A stretch of 64,000 nt of DNA, from the NCBI GenBank assembly GCA_914767715.1, contig OU612072.1, positions 22,070,001 through 22,134,000 of the forward strand. The letters are read 5' to 3'. Of the stretch, positions 1 through 13,502 are shown piece after piece. Positions within the stretch are counted from its first letter, which is position 1. Each line of letters starts with the position of its first letter. Source of the DNA: Membranipora membranacea (lineage: Eukaryota; Bryozoa; Gymnolaemata; Cheilostomatida; Membraniporidae). The notes beneath the pieces were generated by a model. That model saw nothing but the letters and a program-made list of their open reading frames with translations. It searched no databases and had not been told where the DNA came from. The position numbers and the translations under genes are program-made.

Positions 1-3000
1 TTGATGAAGTATTTCTCTCTGATTGCCTGATCGTCTGGTTTGAGTATTACATTCCTACACCACCATGACATCTTATTAAAGTGCTCCGTAAACTGTACCA
101 GATTGGGGCACCTGTAGAGAGCAAGAAAACAGAACTTTACTGATGACTGATACTCCTTACACAGCTGACTGAGTGTAGGTAACTTGTACTGGCCATATTT
201 TTTGAATCGTAGTCAGATAATTGATCTACTGTTAGCCTGCCTGCTTGAAAAGATTCTATGAAAGCCATCTCAAAATGGACAGACAACCATGATTTGATAT
301 CACCTGGGGTATCTGCCTATTGCTGCCTGCTGATGGCACTACATTGACGGTTGATGGTGGGGTGGGGGTGGGAAAGTCAACAATGCCCTGTTTAAAACGC
401 TTAAAACCGCTTCTATCTTGATGAAATTTGGCCTCACTGAACTACATAAAGCTCAGAGAAGACACCTCGATATATGAACTGTCAACTAATGGGCATATTA
501 TTTTTAGATAAAGATAGTTGAAATCAGAATTCGGAATCAAGGAACTTAGTAATGACAGGAGTATGACCTACCATTCTGAGAGTGAAGTCTCAATTAGTAT
601 TAATATTTTAGATAAACAAAACTCAATGAGCACAAATTTAACTGACTAGCAGCAGCACCTGTGACTTGCGAATATAATCTACACCTTACTGTACAATCTA
701 TCATATCGAGTCCACCTGTACCACAGGCTAGGTCAAATGGAGCACTGCTCGGGTCTTGTAATCAGACGGTGTAACTGATCAAAACCTCCTCAGTTACCAT
801 CAGAAGCTCACCAAAGATGGGTTCATCAAATATATCTATGCTTAGTATTTATACCCCATAAGAAATGTCCAAGTGTCCTAGTAGAGTGTTGTATATATAT
901 ATATAGGTTTTTTTCCCGAAAACAACGTGGCATCAGAAGGATCGGAGGGTATACCACCCCGCCCAGTAGCTTTGTTGCTCATTGGTCCTTAGTCTAATAT
1001 AAGTGAGTGTATAACTTACTTTTCTTCGTTCTGTTCTCTAGACCAGGTGAGAAGCTCAGGTAATTCTAACCTCTGATAGAAGTCTGTCTCTATAAGTGTG
1101 AGATGCTCGGCAATCTCATGTGACTTGAAATCCACCAGCGTTAAAACTCGCCTGGGAAATACAAACAGAACATGTGTTATAGTGCTTGTGAGAGAATCAG
1201 ATCTTTGGGAGCATGCTGAGTTCTTAGACTAATATTTGTAATAGTGCTCTAGGCTCATAAACAGCCTGCGGCTCAGTTTCTACATTATATTGAGCTAGTT
1301 TTTCTGCAGGTAATTATGTGTCTGGCACTTCGGATATGGGCTTAGAGTATATATTATTTGAGAGAAAATGAACTGCAGAAAAAAACATACTGATCTTTGA
1401 TCCGGTAGCATTAGCCTTGTTCACGGCGGCCACGGGTTTGGTTTTTGTGGTGTCCTGCGTGAACAAGGTTAGCTAGCATCAATTGCTTATTACAAGATCA
1501 ATTCCGGGAGTGATTAAAATCACATGAATCGTTGACAATTTGCGCCCAGTCATGTGCTATCAAGCATTGACTGAATATTTGACCACAGCACGATTACGAA
1601 TTTCCTAGAGGGGTAAAGAATTCGCGAGAGAAAAGGTTCTTCATTACCAAGAAGTTTGAAGTAGCATAATTCAAGGCTGGCTAAAACTCTATATATTAAA
1701 AAGAGTGAGTAAAACTCCAGCCTAAATTAGCCAGAACCTAGTGCCTTTACATTAAGTCGGCATAGGTAGAATGAAAGGGGCTGACTTAATTCAGCTCCTT
1801 TCATTCTACCTAGTCAGCTAAACCTGAAGCTGAACTTAACTCAGCTGATATTTACTCCTCATGCGTATATCAGTCTACTTTTACTTACGATGGAGATTTG
1901 GGGCCGGACGAGGGAGCTACAATCTGCAGTTCCTGAACAGGCCTCTGATTTGGGTCACATTTCTCAAGCACTTGACGTCTCATGATCTTAGCGAGCGTCA
2001 GTTCTCCCTCCCTTACCAACTCTGTGACTAGCTTCAATAATCTCAGGCTAATAGCCTCTTTTAGTTCGCTGGATCTGTATAATGGTAGATGACATAATTA
2101 GCGTTGTGTGAAATTAGCATTGAAGTTATTTCCGATCTTTGTTTTTCAGAGAAATCTTGCCCAGGTTGGTGTCAAATGATCTGGGATGCTGACCCAAATG
2201 GTCCCAGAAAGAGTATGTCTTTTGTTTACATTGCAAAACTGATCCCAGATAGTCCCAGATCATCCCAATGTTGTATTCACATAGTACCAAGATGAGAAAT
2301 GCGTCTGTGTCATTAACGGGAAAGTTCCTAAGCGTCAAACTTTTCCGTTGCTGACCCAGACTCATTTCGATCGTGTCTTATTTATATTCACATAGTCTGG
2401 GTTGGCTGCAATGGACAATGTGAACTAGGCTTAACAGCCTGCTCAACTACAGGCAAATGCTACTTTAACTCCGGTTTTAAGCACCGCAATGACTAAATAA
2501 GGAATCAACGTTCTAATCAACTTTTATGAGAGAAGAGAATAACGAAATAATGAGACTTACGTCAGCTCATCCAGAACTCTGACAAGGAGGGAGAAGGCTT
2601 TTCTGGACAATCTCTTCTTAGAGACATCTTTAGAGTGAGCAAACTTGTTATATCTGTATAGCAGTTTATCTATGAGATCTTCTGGTGTGATGAATGTCCT
2701 GTAGGTCGTCAGAAAAGCCTCCTGATACATGAAATCTAAATTAGAGACAGCAGGTAAAATATATATCGGGGCAACTATATTGTCATTACCTGCTTGGCTG
2801 GTTTTATTTTAGGTCTAATTATGCAGTAATTTTGGGCATATGGACTTGAAGGTAAGGTCAATATTATGTTAGCATGTATTGTAGTTCTGTTCAGCCCAAA
2901 TCAGTAACCAACAGGTCCTCAGTTTCAAGAGTTAAATTCAAAATCTAAAAATGGAGCAAATTGTGTCATATATGGAACAAATTGTGGTAAATGCCGATAA

Positions 3001-6000
3001 AAGCAATTTTCCTCTACAAATTTGTGGCTTTCTAAGATATAAGTAAAAAGAATCATTTCTATATAGGTCAAGTCTTAAATAATGGCTAGCCTATGTTTGG
3101 AGACCGAAATAGTGTAAGCAAAGATTGTAAAATTGAACTCCCAAGCCTCCTCAAAGATACCAGTGAAGTCCTTACATAAATATTCTATTTGTGATCATAA
3201 GTTTACCCATAAGCGCAATGAAAAGAAGAAACCTAATGTATATCTACGAAGCCCAGTGGGGTGTAAAGCCAAACCAGACAATTATTGCTGCCCATATAGT
3301 AATCAATTCATACTTTTGCAGCTTATTGTTCCAACTTAGAAAGACAGGATCTATGATTTTCAATAAGATTAGTCCTAATAGATTAGTACTAATAGAGTAG
3401 ATGATCCAAAAAAGATTTGTATTGAAAGTCTGCTTTGTAAATTAATCGCAAATAGTAAGGCTTTTTCCTGTTCAACAATCAATTAAATGTCCTATAAAGT
3501 TGGGAACACGTAAATAAAACGGGTAAAATACATAAGTAAGAGGATCTGAGTTGACCCAGAACTAAATAAAGACATAAATATACAAGCAGCGCTGACGCAT
3601 TAAACATAAGCTGAGCAGAGCCAGATCACCATGCCTCAGACAGATCACCATGCCTCGGACAAATATCAGCTAACCTCGCAGGAAACCAAGAGAAATACTA
3701 CCTAACTTGATCATGGTGAAGTGAGATGGATCAGATTTTATACTGAAATGCAATATTTGAGCTTTCCCCTCCCTCTCTCTCACCAAATGTGAACCCAATT
3801 AAATAAGGAGGCTTTATTCCGAAGCTGACCTGTTTGATAACTTTAGAGTCAAGGAAAATCTCAGAATCCCGCATGAGAACAGGAAGGTTTTTGATGGATA
3901 TTTTTGCATTCGGATTGCTCAAGCGCCATCTTAACATTTCTAATCAGTTGGCATATCCAGTTATCATAGCCTGGTCACGCTGCTACTTTTTGGGTTTAGG
4001 GAAACCAAAAATGTAGCGGGCTTGTAGCGGCTTTAGTTATTTTACAAGTGGTTATAAGTGAGGTTTGTATTATTTACTCTAAATCAACAAATCAACTCAA
4101 CTGTAGTGAAATGGAAGGTCAGATTACAATGGCTGTCAAAACAAGCTGTGCAGCATGTTATTGAAGAGAGGCTATTCCAGCAATATTCCCATAATGCAAT
4201 TCATCACATTCTGGGCCTATCGACAACTACTCGCCTCTGCTGAGCATGCAAAAGGAGACTCACTGCAAATTAACATGCCAGAGCTAAACGGACTGAACTG
4301 ATGCTCAAGGACAGATTCTAAGCAGAAATGTTTGCAAGATGAGCAGCACATTGGTGCACAACCATAACGTCAATCAGCAGAGCAGAGATAAATAATATGA
4401 GGGATTAACGTAGCACTGCATTCGTAAGTGAGAAAATTGCAAAGTTTCACATTCAGTGATGGGATAGCTGCTAGGAGTCATAAGGATACCGAAATGAATA
4501 TATAAAATTCTTCATTATAATATCTGGGCTGGTTTGTCTTGTGAAGCTTGTTCTGGTGAAATAATTTGTGAAAAACAAAAATTTAATAGGATAGACTAAA
4601 CAAGGTAAAGCCTTGGACCACATAAAAGTAGTTTCACTACATGTGCCGCCTCAGCTCCGTTCAAACAACAAGTTTAGGTGAAACCTCTCAAACTACAAAT
4701 TCTATAGACCTCACCCTATGGGCGTTCAACGCCAAGAAAAATAACATTTAAGTGCAAGTGATCCAAGATTTGCCCTCTAAATTCAGCCACATCATAGAAA
4801 AGAAACCCTGTTATAAGTAATACCAATATCCCACTATATATGTGAATGTGTTAGACTTTTGCCTGAGTGCCCTGTCTGCTTTAATAAGGGATTGATTGAG
4901 ATCACTTGGGCACACAGGCTAGTTAGATATAGAAACATGATCTAAATGGCGTAAAATGCGTAATTGAGTCCAACACACTGCTTTTCTCAGGGATGGTAGA
5001 ATTCACAATGATAAAAGAGAAGAAGGCTGGATCTCGGCTGAAAGGAGGGCAGAATGTAGAATTACCTGAATCTGCGTCGACGTTTACCAGTGACATAAAA
5101 CTGTCGGCTGGCCCTAAATCTGCACACAAAACACAGCTAAAGTTAGAGGATGAATTATACACAAAGTAAGCTTTCATGTTTATACCCCTCTAAATCTAAT
5201 ACCCACACATTTAGTATTTACTGAGGCATGGACTCGGACCTGGTACATTTTAATGGTGAACTTCTATGGTACATTTATGGTTCTATAACCGGCAGCACAG
5301 TAGCGTGAAAAGCTAGTTATTGGCGACAGCGGACGGTGTATGATGCTCATGACATATGAGTTTATACATGGATGAATGGTCTGTCTGTCTACAGAGAAGG
5401 CTTTTCGACTCTAAAACTAAGTCTGAGAACCGCCCATTCATAGAACATCCCTATGTAAACTCACATATGCCTACTGCACGAAATTTGAGCGGCCGTTTCA
5501 AGCAGCGAGTTGGCTGGTAGCAGAAAATAATATTAACAGTACTATCAGCAAAAAAAACGCTGAAATCTAGCAGCGGGTCTATCATTATAGCAACTTAAAC
5601 TGCAATGCGATGACATAAAGTTACATTTGCCACCAGCTCAAATGCCAATTAAATGAGATGAGATATAATTGTTTATCATACCGTGTTTTCCTACGTGTGT
5701 AGTGTACACTCCGAGGGCGTCTACACTACCACCCTTCAGCCCTGACATGATCTTTGACGAGCCACCCTAAAAGCAAAACATTGGTAAGTGAATGAAATAT
5801 ACAGGCATTGATACGAGCATCGGCAACTTACATCCAAATATTACATTAGAGGAGTTATGTATTTGCATGAGGAGAAGCTAGCCATTTCCTATACTATCAA
5901 ACTACCTGACATTCAACCTTAGCTAACATTTACTCACCTGCTTTGCTCCATATAGACTCCCACCTCAGGCAGCAAAAATATAGTGCAAGCTAACATTAAG

Positions 6001-9000
6001 TAACCCCTAAACCAGCTAAATTAAACTTTTCCTAACATTACTGATCTAGGGTCATTGTAAATTCAGCAATACAAACAGTTGCATAAGGGAAGGCAACTCC
6101 CATCCATCAAATTAACAAAAATTAAGAAGCTAACATCCTATTGTATACATGAGGATAACAGTTTGTAATACAAGGACTCCGATTCGCACATATTATTACA
6201 AGATTACCTATTATCTACGTAGGAGAATAAATGTCAGCTAGATTCCAGTTTAGACTGTTTAGGGGTGACTTAATGTTAGCTACTGCCAATTAAGGCTAGC
6301 TAAAGTGGATGTGTAAATGTTAGCTAGCAATAATATTCACTATTCAAAGCATAAAAGCGAGTTTTTTCCTCCCTCAAATACCTTACTCATAGCATCTAGC
6401 ATCTTGCGCCCCTAATTGTAGTACTGACCTTACGATGATGGTGATTGGTTGTTTTAGCAGTGCTGGAGGAGGCGGTACTCACCTTACGGTGATGGTGATT
6501 GGATGGTTTAGCAGCGCTGGAGGAGGCGGTACTTACCTTACGATGATGATGATTGGTTGGTTTAGCAGTGCTGGAGGAGGTGGTAGTATTAGATGAGATA
6601 CTACCGACAGCACTGTCACTGGATGTGCTACTACCTTCACTTTCTCTGACTAAAATAGAGATATTAGGTAAAGGTCAATGTTTACTGATAACTAACTATA
6701 CTGCTATTATTCACAGGTGCTACGTTATTCACAGCCACTATATGCTACCTTATTCACAGGAGAATGAGGTGGCTCAGTTGGTTGGAGCACCGGTCCTTTA
6801 GCATACAAATGTTGGGGTTTGGTTGCACCAAGGTGATCTCCGATCTGCCTGCAAAGAGAGACCAACCCGGCGCGGATATTACGCCTCAGCCTCCTTTTTT
6901 AATCAAGTCACTATATTACAGACTTAGTATAGATCTAAAGTGATCTATGACTAAAATGGAGAGATCAATTCATGGTTTCTGTTTACTGAGAACCAAGTTT
7001 ACAGCTATTATATATGATATTTTACTATAATATTGTCTTAATTGAAGTAGGATACATCTCTGAAGGGCCATCATACACATTAAAAATGTACTGCTTGATA
7101 GACTGACTAGCTACATAAAACGCTAATATATATACATATATAAATAGATTCAAATCTGTGCTTTTAAGTGTCATCTGTGTGTATTTGGCCCCAACTAAGT
7201 GTCACTCAAAAATAAGGAGTCATTTTATATGACCCACAAAAAAATCATGTCTTAAATCCTCTTAAATAATCATGTTGGGCATCCTTAACCCAATAGTAAT
7301 TAATGGTAGATAAAGGAGCCTGACATGGTCAGACAACTCCAATGCAATGATTTGCCCTACTGAGTCATTCATATATATGAATCACTCATTGTCCAGGGTT
7401 TTTATTGCACAAATGTGTGTATATATATATCGCTGAAGCCACATAATTGTCAGACTTTGAGCATGTTTGGGATTATGAGACTGATAGTCTGCAGTAACGC
7501 CTGAGATTGGTATCTTATGAATCCTCCTGTCAGGAGTAGTTCTATGTGTCAGGCAACAACCTTCCTCTGTCCCGCCCGATGGTTGGCCCTGTTGTGCCAG
7601 GCTGCAGTCGGACAAGCGCCAGGAAATGGGCCACATCACATATAGTGACGCAAAAGTTGATTGTAATAAGGAGACACCAAACTCCCCCCCCCCCAACATA
7701 AGACAAGACACCGGAGGGGCACTTACTGAGAAGTTCTCTCACATCCACCATATCCAGAGGATTCAGCTCGGCGTACTCAGGGTCCTCAGGCTCGGTGTCT
7801 GAGAGAGCTAGTGATGATCTCTGTAAGGACGGGCTGTACGACTCATCACCCTCACTCACCTACAGCATATTATAAGAAACTAGGTTATAGTGAACAGAAG
7901 GGTTACTGATGGCAAAAGAATCTTCCATCCTGTGTATGGGGTTTTTTATTGATTATTAAATATCAATTTTCTCTCCACAGCACATGTCGGCTTTTGCCTA
8001 TTATCTAATTTGTTGAATTTGAATAAATTTTTATTTATCATGAACCGATGTGACATCTTCTCTTTCTCAAGTAGTTGGTTTGACAGTGCCAGTAAAATAT
8101 TTTATGTTTTCAAATCCAGATTCTGACCTCAGTGAGATTTTTTGCTGCCGCTCCCTCAGTCCCCTCCATACCATCATGGAGCATCATAGCATGCCTGTGT
8201 TCTGGACACTGATGTTGCGGGTGGTACATGTAGCCCCCGGCTCCGCCATTGTGCATCAGCATAGCCTGTCAACGAACACAATTCATCACAGTTCCAATTA
8301 TCATTAGAAGTTCACTATACATTCATAAAAAACACAGACAAATTGGCTTATATCCAAAGAAAGCTATCACATAATTGGAAGCCTGTAATTCATATAGACC
8401 ACTTTATATTCATAATGATATAGTCTACCATATGAGGGGAACTTAATCATATTAACCAGTAGTCTTAGCCCCCAAGAATCTTGCCCCCCCTCGTCCGACG
8501 GGGGCAAAGTCTGAGAACTATGTAGGAGTTTGCCCCCCCTCGTCCGACGGCGGCAAAGTCTGAGAACTATGTAGGAGTTTGCTAAAATTGTCTGCTCGTG
8601 TAAAATACAAGTACTTAAGAGAGAGATCTTCTAAATCTGCTGCAATATCTTTTGGGTTTTACTCCTTCCTGAAGAAAGATGATATTCTGTGGGCCAACAT
8701 TGAAATGTGTGCATCTTTTGTATACCATCTACAACTCTAAATATCCCCAGAAGAAGCTAAGGGACAAACGCCAATGTAGTCTGGGCCCTCCAGACCTTTG
8801 CCCCCGCCCGATGGCCCCGGTGAGGGAGTCGCCACTGTCTTTATTTAGTAACCTCGTCACGCGGCTCCTTTTTTTGGTTAGGGGAAAGTAGCTGGGTGAC
8901 AAGGCTATCTATTTAGTATTAAGTATGTTTGCCGTAGCCTGTAATTTGGACATGATGACCTAATGACTGGATTATGGATAACATCTGCAGACAGTGAGAT

Positions 9001-12000
9001 CCAGTCAAATATATCACTCTGACCTGAGCTGACTTGATATATGGGGGTAAAGTCTTATAAGGCTTCCTGCACTACAAACTAGCCTAGTGCCATATTATAA
9101 TGCACAACTAAATGTTCTAAATGTTTGCTATGTCGAGTATTTAGATTTTTAGTGTGTGGTTATATGGTGTTTTTAAGTGAGAGCGCAGTGTCAAAAGTTA
9201 ATCCATTTTTGGTAAGCAAGGCTGCCACATTTTCTGAAATGGCAGGTTCAAATCAGAGACAGCAACAGAAGTTCAGGGGCGTGTCTGGGGTGACTGTCCA
9301 GCAGGGGTCGAGAGTCTAGGGGCTCAGACTACAGATGACATATAGTCAAGTCAAAAATAGATGATATTCTTTGGATTAAGCAAGCCTCAGGCGTTTATGT
9401 AAAACAATGTGCTCAAAAACTGTCATGTGGACCCTACACAGCCAATGACCGACTAAATAATGCACATTTGGAAGTCTCTGTACTTTGTGACCTCTTGTTT
9501 GGATAACGAGATTTACTCACATGATGCTGGAAGAGTTCCCGCTGATGTTGCTCTTGCATGTGGAGGTAAAATTGACGTGATGTAAAACTGTCGACAGGAT
9601 TGAACTCCGATAGTTGTGTTTCAGTGCCGAACACATGCATGTATGACTCAACTGTGAAAATATGAGAAAATAGTGATGGTTAAAACAAAGTATAGTATTC
9701 GGAATAATGTTAACTTAACCTATCCAAGTTCCTTATCATGTGTAGTCAATATATCATCTCCCCCCCACCCCTACAGGTAGAGGGCGGGGTAAGATAGCGG
9801 ATTGTCGCTAACTAACTACTGTATGGAGCCTGTGAACAGAAACTAACAAATCACTCTTAGATAATGTCAATCAGGTACGCCTTGATCAAAGTTGCAAACC
9901 AAAATACCCTGAGCCACAATAGATTGACAATAAAAAAGCATACACATAAAATAGCATAAAAATTTATTTTTGTAGATAATTTACTAAAGTTATACCAAGT
10001 TAAGAGATAGCTGGTTTCTTTTTGTGCGCCATGTCGCATCTGCTCACAAGTTTATGACCAGTGCAACCTAGCGCACTTTGTTACATCTCCAAACTCAAAG
10101 TGTCAAGAATACAACGCGAACAATACATTATTATCTTAATACCAGGACAATTACAAGTGATATTATTCGACCTAACCAATCATGACTTGTGTAACAAACT
10201 CTGAAATAATCAGAACTCAGTTCAAAATGCTCAAAACAATACATTGTGGTGGGGAAACTATCCAAATATTCTATTGCCATTATCTAACCGGGATAGATCA
10301 ATTAGAATATCCCAAAACAAAGAACAACCAATCAGTGATCTTGATTACAGAAATAAACCTAGAATAAAATATCAGCCAGTTGATTGTAACCTTGTCTCCC
10401 AGCACATAACCAACATGCACAACATGAATAATTGATGCCTATGAGCTCTTGGTCCTCCCCGTGACTGTATACCTTTATACACGTTGACACAGACCCCACA
10501 ATATGAGCATTCAGCACCCAACCTGGTGATACTACACGCCCTCTCTCAAACAATCTTTGCTCAAATACGTCCCTGACACCTAATTTTTGGATTTTTCAAG
10601 TCTTTTACATCTGGAGGACCAAGTTGCAAATCACTGTGACCAACATTTGAGGAATAATGATCTGAAGTAGAAGTGCTGGCTCAATTGGTAAGAAAACTTT
10701 TTATTCAGAAACCTTAACTCAGCAAGACGCTACAGTCGAGCTAACATTACCGCAATTACTGTACTAAGCCGATCATTGAGTGTGTCTGTTGTTGTTTTCT
10801 CCTTATGAAACACTTTTATTGCGTCTTGTAACTCCCTCCCTATTCAATTTGAAGGACATTAACAGGGGGAGGGAGGTGTTGAGTATTTCATAAGGAGAAA
10901 ACAACAGCAGACACACTCAATTTCCAGCTTAAAATATAGTCAATGTCATAATGGTAGCTCCGCCATTACGTAATCCTGAAATTGGGATCCCCGAAGAGCA
11001 AAGTTTTTCAACCAACAAGTCAGCACTTCTGTTTCAGGACATTACTTCTCTCAAAATAATCAGAGATTTGAAACTGGGACCTATAAATGCAAAAAGACAT
11101 AGATAAACAATATATATTAGGTTAGAGCACCCTCTATAATACCCACATCATTGAAGTGTCTCCTGTATTGGTTGATATTTAAAGGATATATTTTTACTCA
11201 AGTGGCAGCAGGTGAGATTTTGTACAATTCTGTTTGATCAACAAATCCAAGACGTTTTATGTATACTTGTGATCTTATAACTTGTAGATCCCTAATGATA
11301 TAGTCATCTTGTCTTGTAGATCTAAGAATATTATTAATATTATTCTTAGATCCACAAGACAAGATGATTATATCATCAGAGATCTACTGTTAGGGTTACC
11401 AAATGCTCAGATTATCTTTGTCACTTTATTAGCCCTTCTATATTAAACCACTGCTGACACGGCTGGGCTTTGCCCAACAGAGCCATAATAATTTGAGCAC
11501 AGCAGGCTAACTTACTGTCTACAGCTCGCCCTCATAGATTTCCACTGGACTGTATCTTACTAGACAGCGAGTCTTCTACCAGAACATCAGACCAAATATT
11601 CCTTCTCTTTCTGATCTGAGTCACAGCTAATAACGTCAGGATAATAATAACAGTTGAAGTAACGATTTATACATTTAGTGTTGAATCTAAATTAAAGAGA
11701 TTACTCTGGTTTTACATCTCAGACATATCATGATGTCATTTATAGCGGAAGACAGCAAAAGACTGGCTGTTTTTAACAAAACATATTAAATAAACAAGAT
11801 TCAATTAGCCCCACTTTGGAGTTGCTTCCCCTTTACTCGATTGACTACAAGAAGGAAGCATGTGATACAAATTCAGACACACTGGATACGAGTGAGCTTT
11901 GCGTGCATTTCTCATTGTACCAATGTAGTGTTTGATACCAATGTTCGTTAAACATACCGCCATCTTCTAGCAGCTTGAACTTTAGAAGTCGAAACCAATT

Positions 12001-13502
12001 AAGACTACGTTCAGCTGAATCAAAAATTTAGAAGCAAGACTTATAAGGTTACTAGAGAGATATTTAGACTATACACATACTATACCTGCATGCTGCCGCC
12101 TGTGAGTAGATGATGATGCCGAGCCGCTTATTTGGAGTTTTCTCTTCTTACCGCTAATATAACCTCTGTCACCACTCAGCTCCGAGTCTGCATCATCTGA
12201 GTCGTGTCCTCCTAACCTGGGAGTCTCTCTGAATGTGTGAGCTCGTGAACATGGCTCTGAAATAGCGCAACAGATTGAGTAAAGTGGTGAGAAACAATTC
12301 AGGGCCTTATATGCTTGACTTTCTATACTTGACTCCTTTTATAACTCCAGAATTTACCTTTTAATTATTGAGGTTCAATCATAACTTTCTAAATGGTACC
12401 AACGAAGTTGTAAATTGAATCAGCACCAGCCAATATGATGAATGATATATCAATTATGACAACCGAAAAAGCCTGGCTTTGGATAGCACTGGTAGAGATA
12501 AGATAAGATATTAATAAACGGTAGCTATCACAAGAGTCAAGGCTTTTTTAAAACAATTTAACCTAACAGTATTTTTGGTATGATATTGAAAAGCCAGCGA
12601 TGAGTTGGCTGAAAGCGCAACATCAGCGGCTCGTATATCAGCAAGCCAACACACTAAACTGTGTCAAAACAACACTGCTTCGTACTCAGATTACATTCCC
12701 ATAAACCTGGTAATAGGATGGTTGCTTACAATTGGTCTGTCTCAGGTTAGACAACTGATGCCTCTTTGGGAAATATGTGCGCAATGGATTCTGTATCGCT
12801 CAAAGATAGCAAATCGAGGCCTTAATCCCAAAATTGTCACCGAACAGGCCCATAATTTGCACAATCTGATTGCCAACAGTATGGAATCAAAACACTCCCT
12901 GTTATTGACACTAAACTTCTGCAAATAATTTGCCCATCAGGTGACAATCCTGAGAATGAAGCTTCTATTAGTCATCGATACAGAATTCAATGAGTGAACA
13001 TTTCCCTGACTGGCAGCAGTAGGTTAAACTTAAATGTGACCTGATGACATCATAAGCACACGCTGATGACCGAATCTTACCCACACTGGTCACATGATAT
13101 ACTATTGCATGTATATCTCTGATCGATAGAGAGTGAATTAATTCATTTAGTAAGAATACCATCACAAGGAATTTGGTGTGACCACCCAACTCTTTGGACC
13201 ACCCATGTTCAATGTTATCAACTAGGGGTGGGTACATGTTAGGTACTCATATTAAATTGACTCTAACGATCAGAGATACACATGATAATAGCGTAGTCTC
13301 AATGTCAGTGTGAATCTTATCTTCCCTTATACTAACCTTGAGGTGCTCTGTAGCTCATAGCCGGATTATTCGGCCGAGGTAACGGATCTGGAGCGACGTA
13401 AGAACTCTTAGCACTGCCGCCATCATCACTAGCTTTGATCTGTCCGACTTCCTCGTCACCAGAATCAGTGATCTCTCCTTCCTCTACTTCTCCGTCCTCC
13501 AT
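1..13502 (-). CDS. RAPGEF1: RAPGEF1 (C3G)-like Rap/Ras exchange factor, left copy, 3' end outside window
   Basis: This is the left copy of the minus-strand gene at 21,816-39,905. Its exons read 13,502-13,337; 12,256-12,152; 12,099-12,086; 11,615-11,516; 9,651-9,521; 8,265-8,128; 7,859-7,727; 6,649-6,537; 5,766-5,682; 5,119-5,066; 2,735-2,561; 2,074-1,889; 1,151-1,020; and 111 to the window edge. All have GT/AG borders and matching phases. The REM motif FLTTYRTFITPEDL and the start of the RasGEF domain (HEIAEHLTLIE, NLVQFTEHFNKMS) are intact; the rest of the catalytic domain should lie left of base 1. Exon 4 carries an in-frame TGA at 11,532-11,534 where the right copy has CGA, so full-length translation from the first ATG is blocked. 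Initiation further downstream would still give the REM and GEF part. Exon 6 is 138 bases here, which keeps the frame. Family identity is firm; whether this copy is functional is uncertain. Confidence 0.8.
6425..6595. repeat. Minisatellite, ~3 units, spanning an exon end and splice donor (left copy)
   Basis: Three copies of a unit of about 54-57 bases containing GGCGGTACTTACC, GATGATGGTGATTGG and AGCAGTGCTGGAGGA. On the gene strand the unit holds the Ser/Ala/Pro/Asn/His-coding end of exon 8 together with the GTAAGT donor. The real exon uses the last unit (donor at 6,536). The right copy has about twice as many units. Confidence 0.85.
6762..6905 (+). mobile_element. tRNA-derived SINE-like element (left copy)
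   Basis: GGTGGCTCAGTTGGTTGGAG resembles a tRNA D-arm/A box, and GGGGTTTGGTTGCACC about 50 bases later resembles a degenerate B box. A short unique body ends in a T run (CCTCCTTTTTTAA). It lies in an intron of the RAPGEF1-like gene; the right-copy homologue is at about 32,805-32,945. Not a functional tRNA: the stem bases do not pair as required. Confidence 0.45.
8482..8580. repeat. 49-base tandem repeat, two units, left copy only
   Basis: The unit TGCCCCCCCTCGTCCGACGG followed by GGCAAAGTCTGAGAACTATG and TAGGAGTT occurs twice in the left copy and once in the right copy (near 34,275-34,325). A copy-specific tandem expansion inside a RAPGEF1-like intron. Confidence 0.8.
10775..10921. mobile_element. 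Fold-back element (MITE-like), left copy
   Basis: Terminal inverted repeats of about 35-40 bases: ATTGAGTGTGTCTGTTGTTG at one end and its near-complement CAACAGCAGACACACTCAAT at the other, extending through TTTTCTCC/GGAGAAAA. A short C-rich/G-rich centre also pairs (CTCCCTCCC with GGGAGGGAG). No coding capacity. Right-copy homologue at 36,542-36,686. Confidence 0.7.
11285..11389. repeat. Near-perfect palindrome, left copy
   Basis: Arms of about 50 bases around a TATTATTAATATTA centre; outer arm AGATCCCTAATGATATAGTC pairs with the far end, inner arm TCTTGTCTTGTAGATC with GATCCACAAGACAAGA. Intronic; likely a small fold-back transposon. Right-copy homologue at 37,054-37,153. Confidence 0.75.

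Noticed and set aside
6762-6850. Functional tRNA gene
   Set aside because: A- and B-box-like sequences are present but the acceptor, D and T stems do not pair; SINE origin fits better.
12605-12928. 107-codon plus-strand ORF
   Set aside because: Interrupted in the right copy by a ~190-base copy-specific insertion; no recognisable protein, antisense within an intron of the RAPGEF1-like gene.
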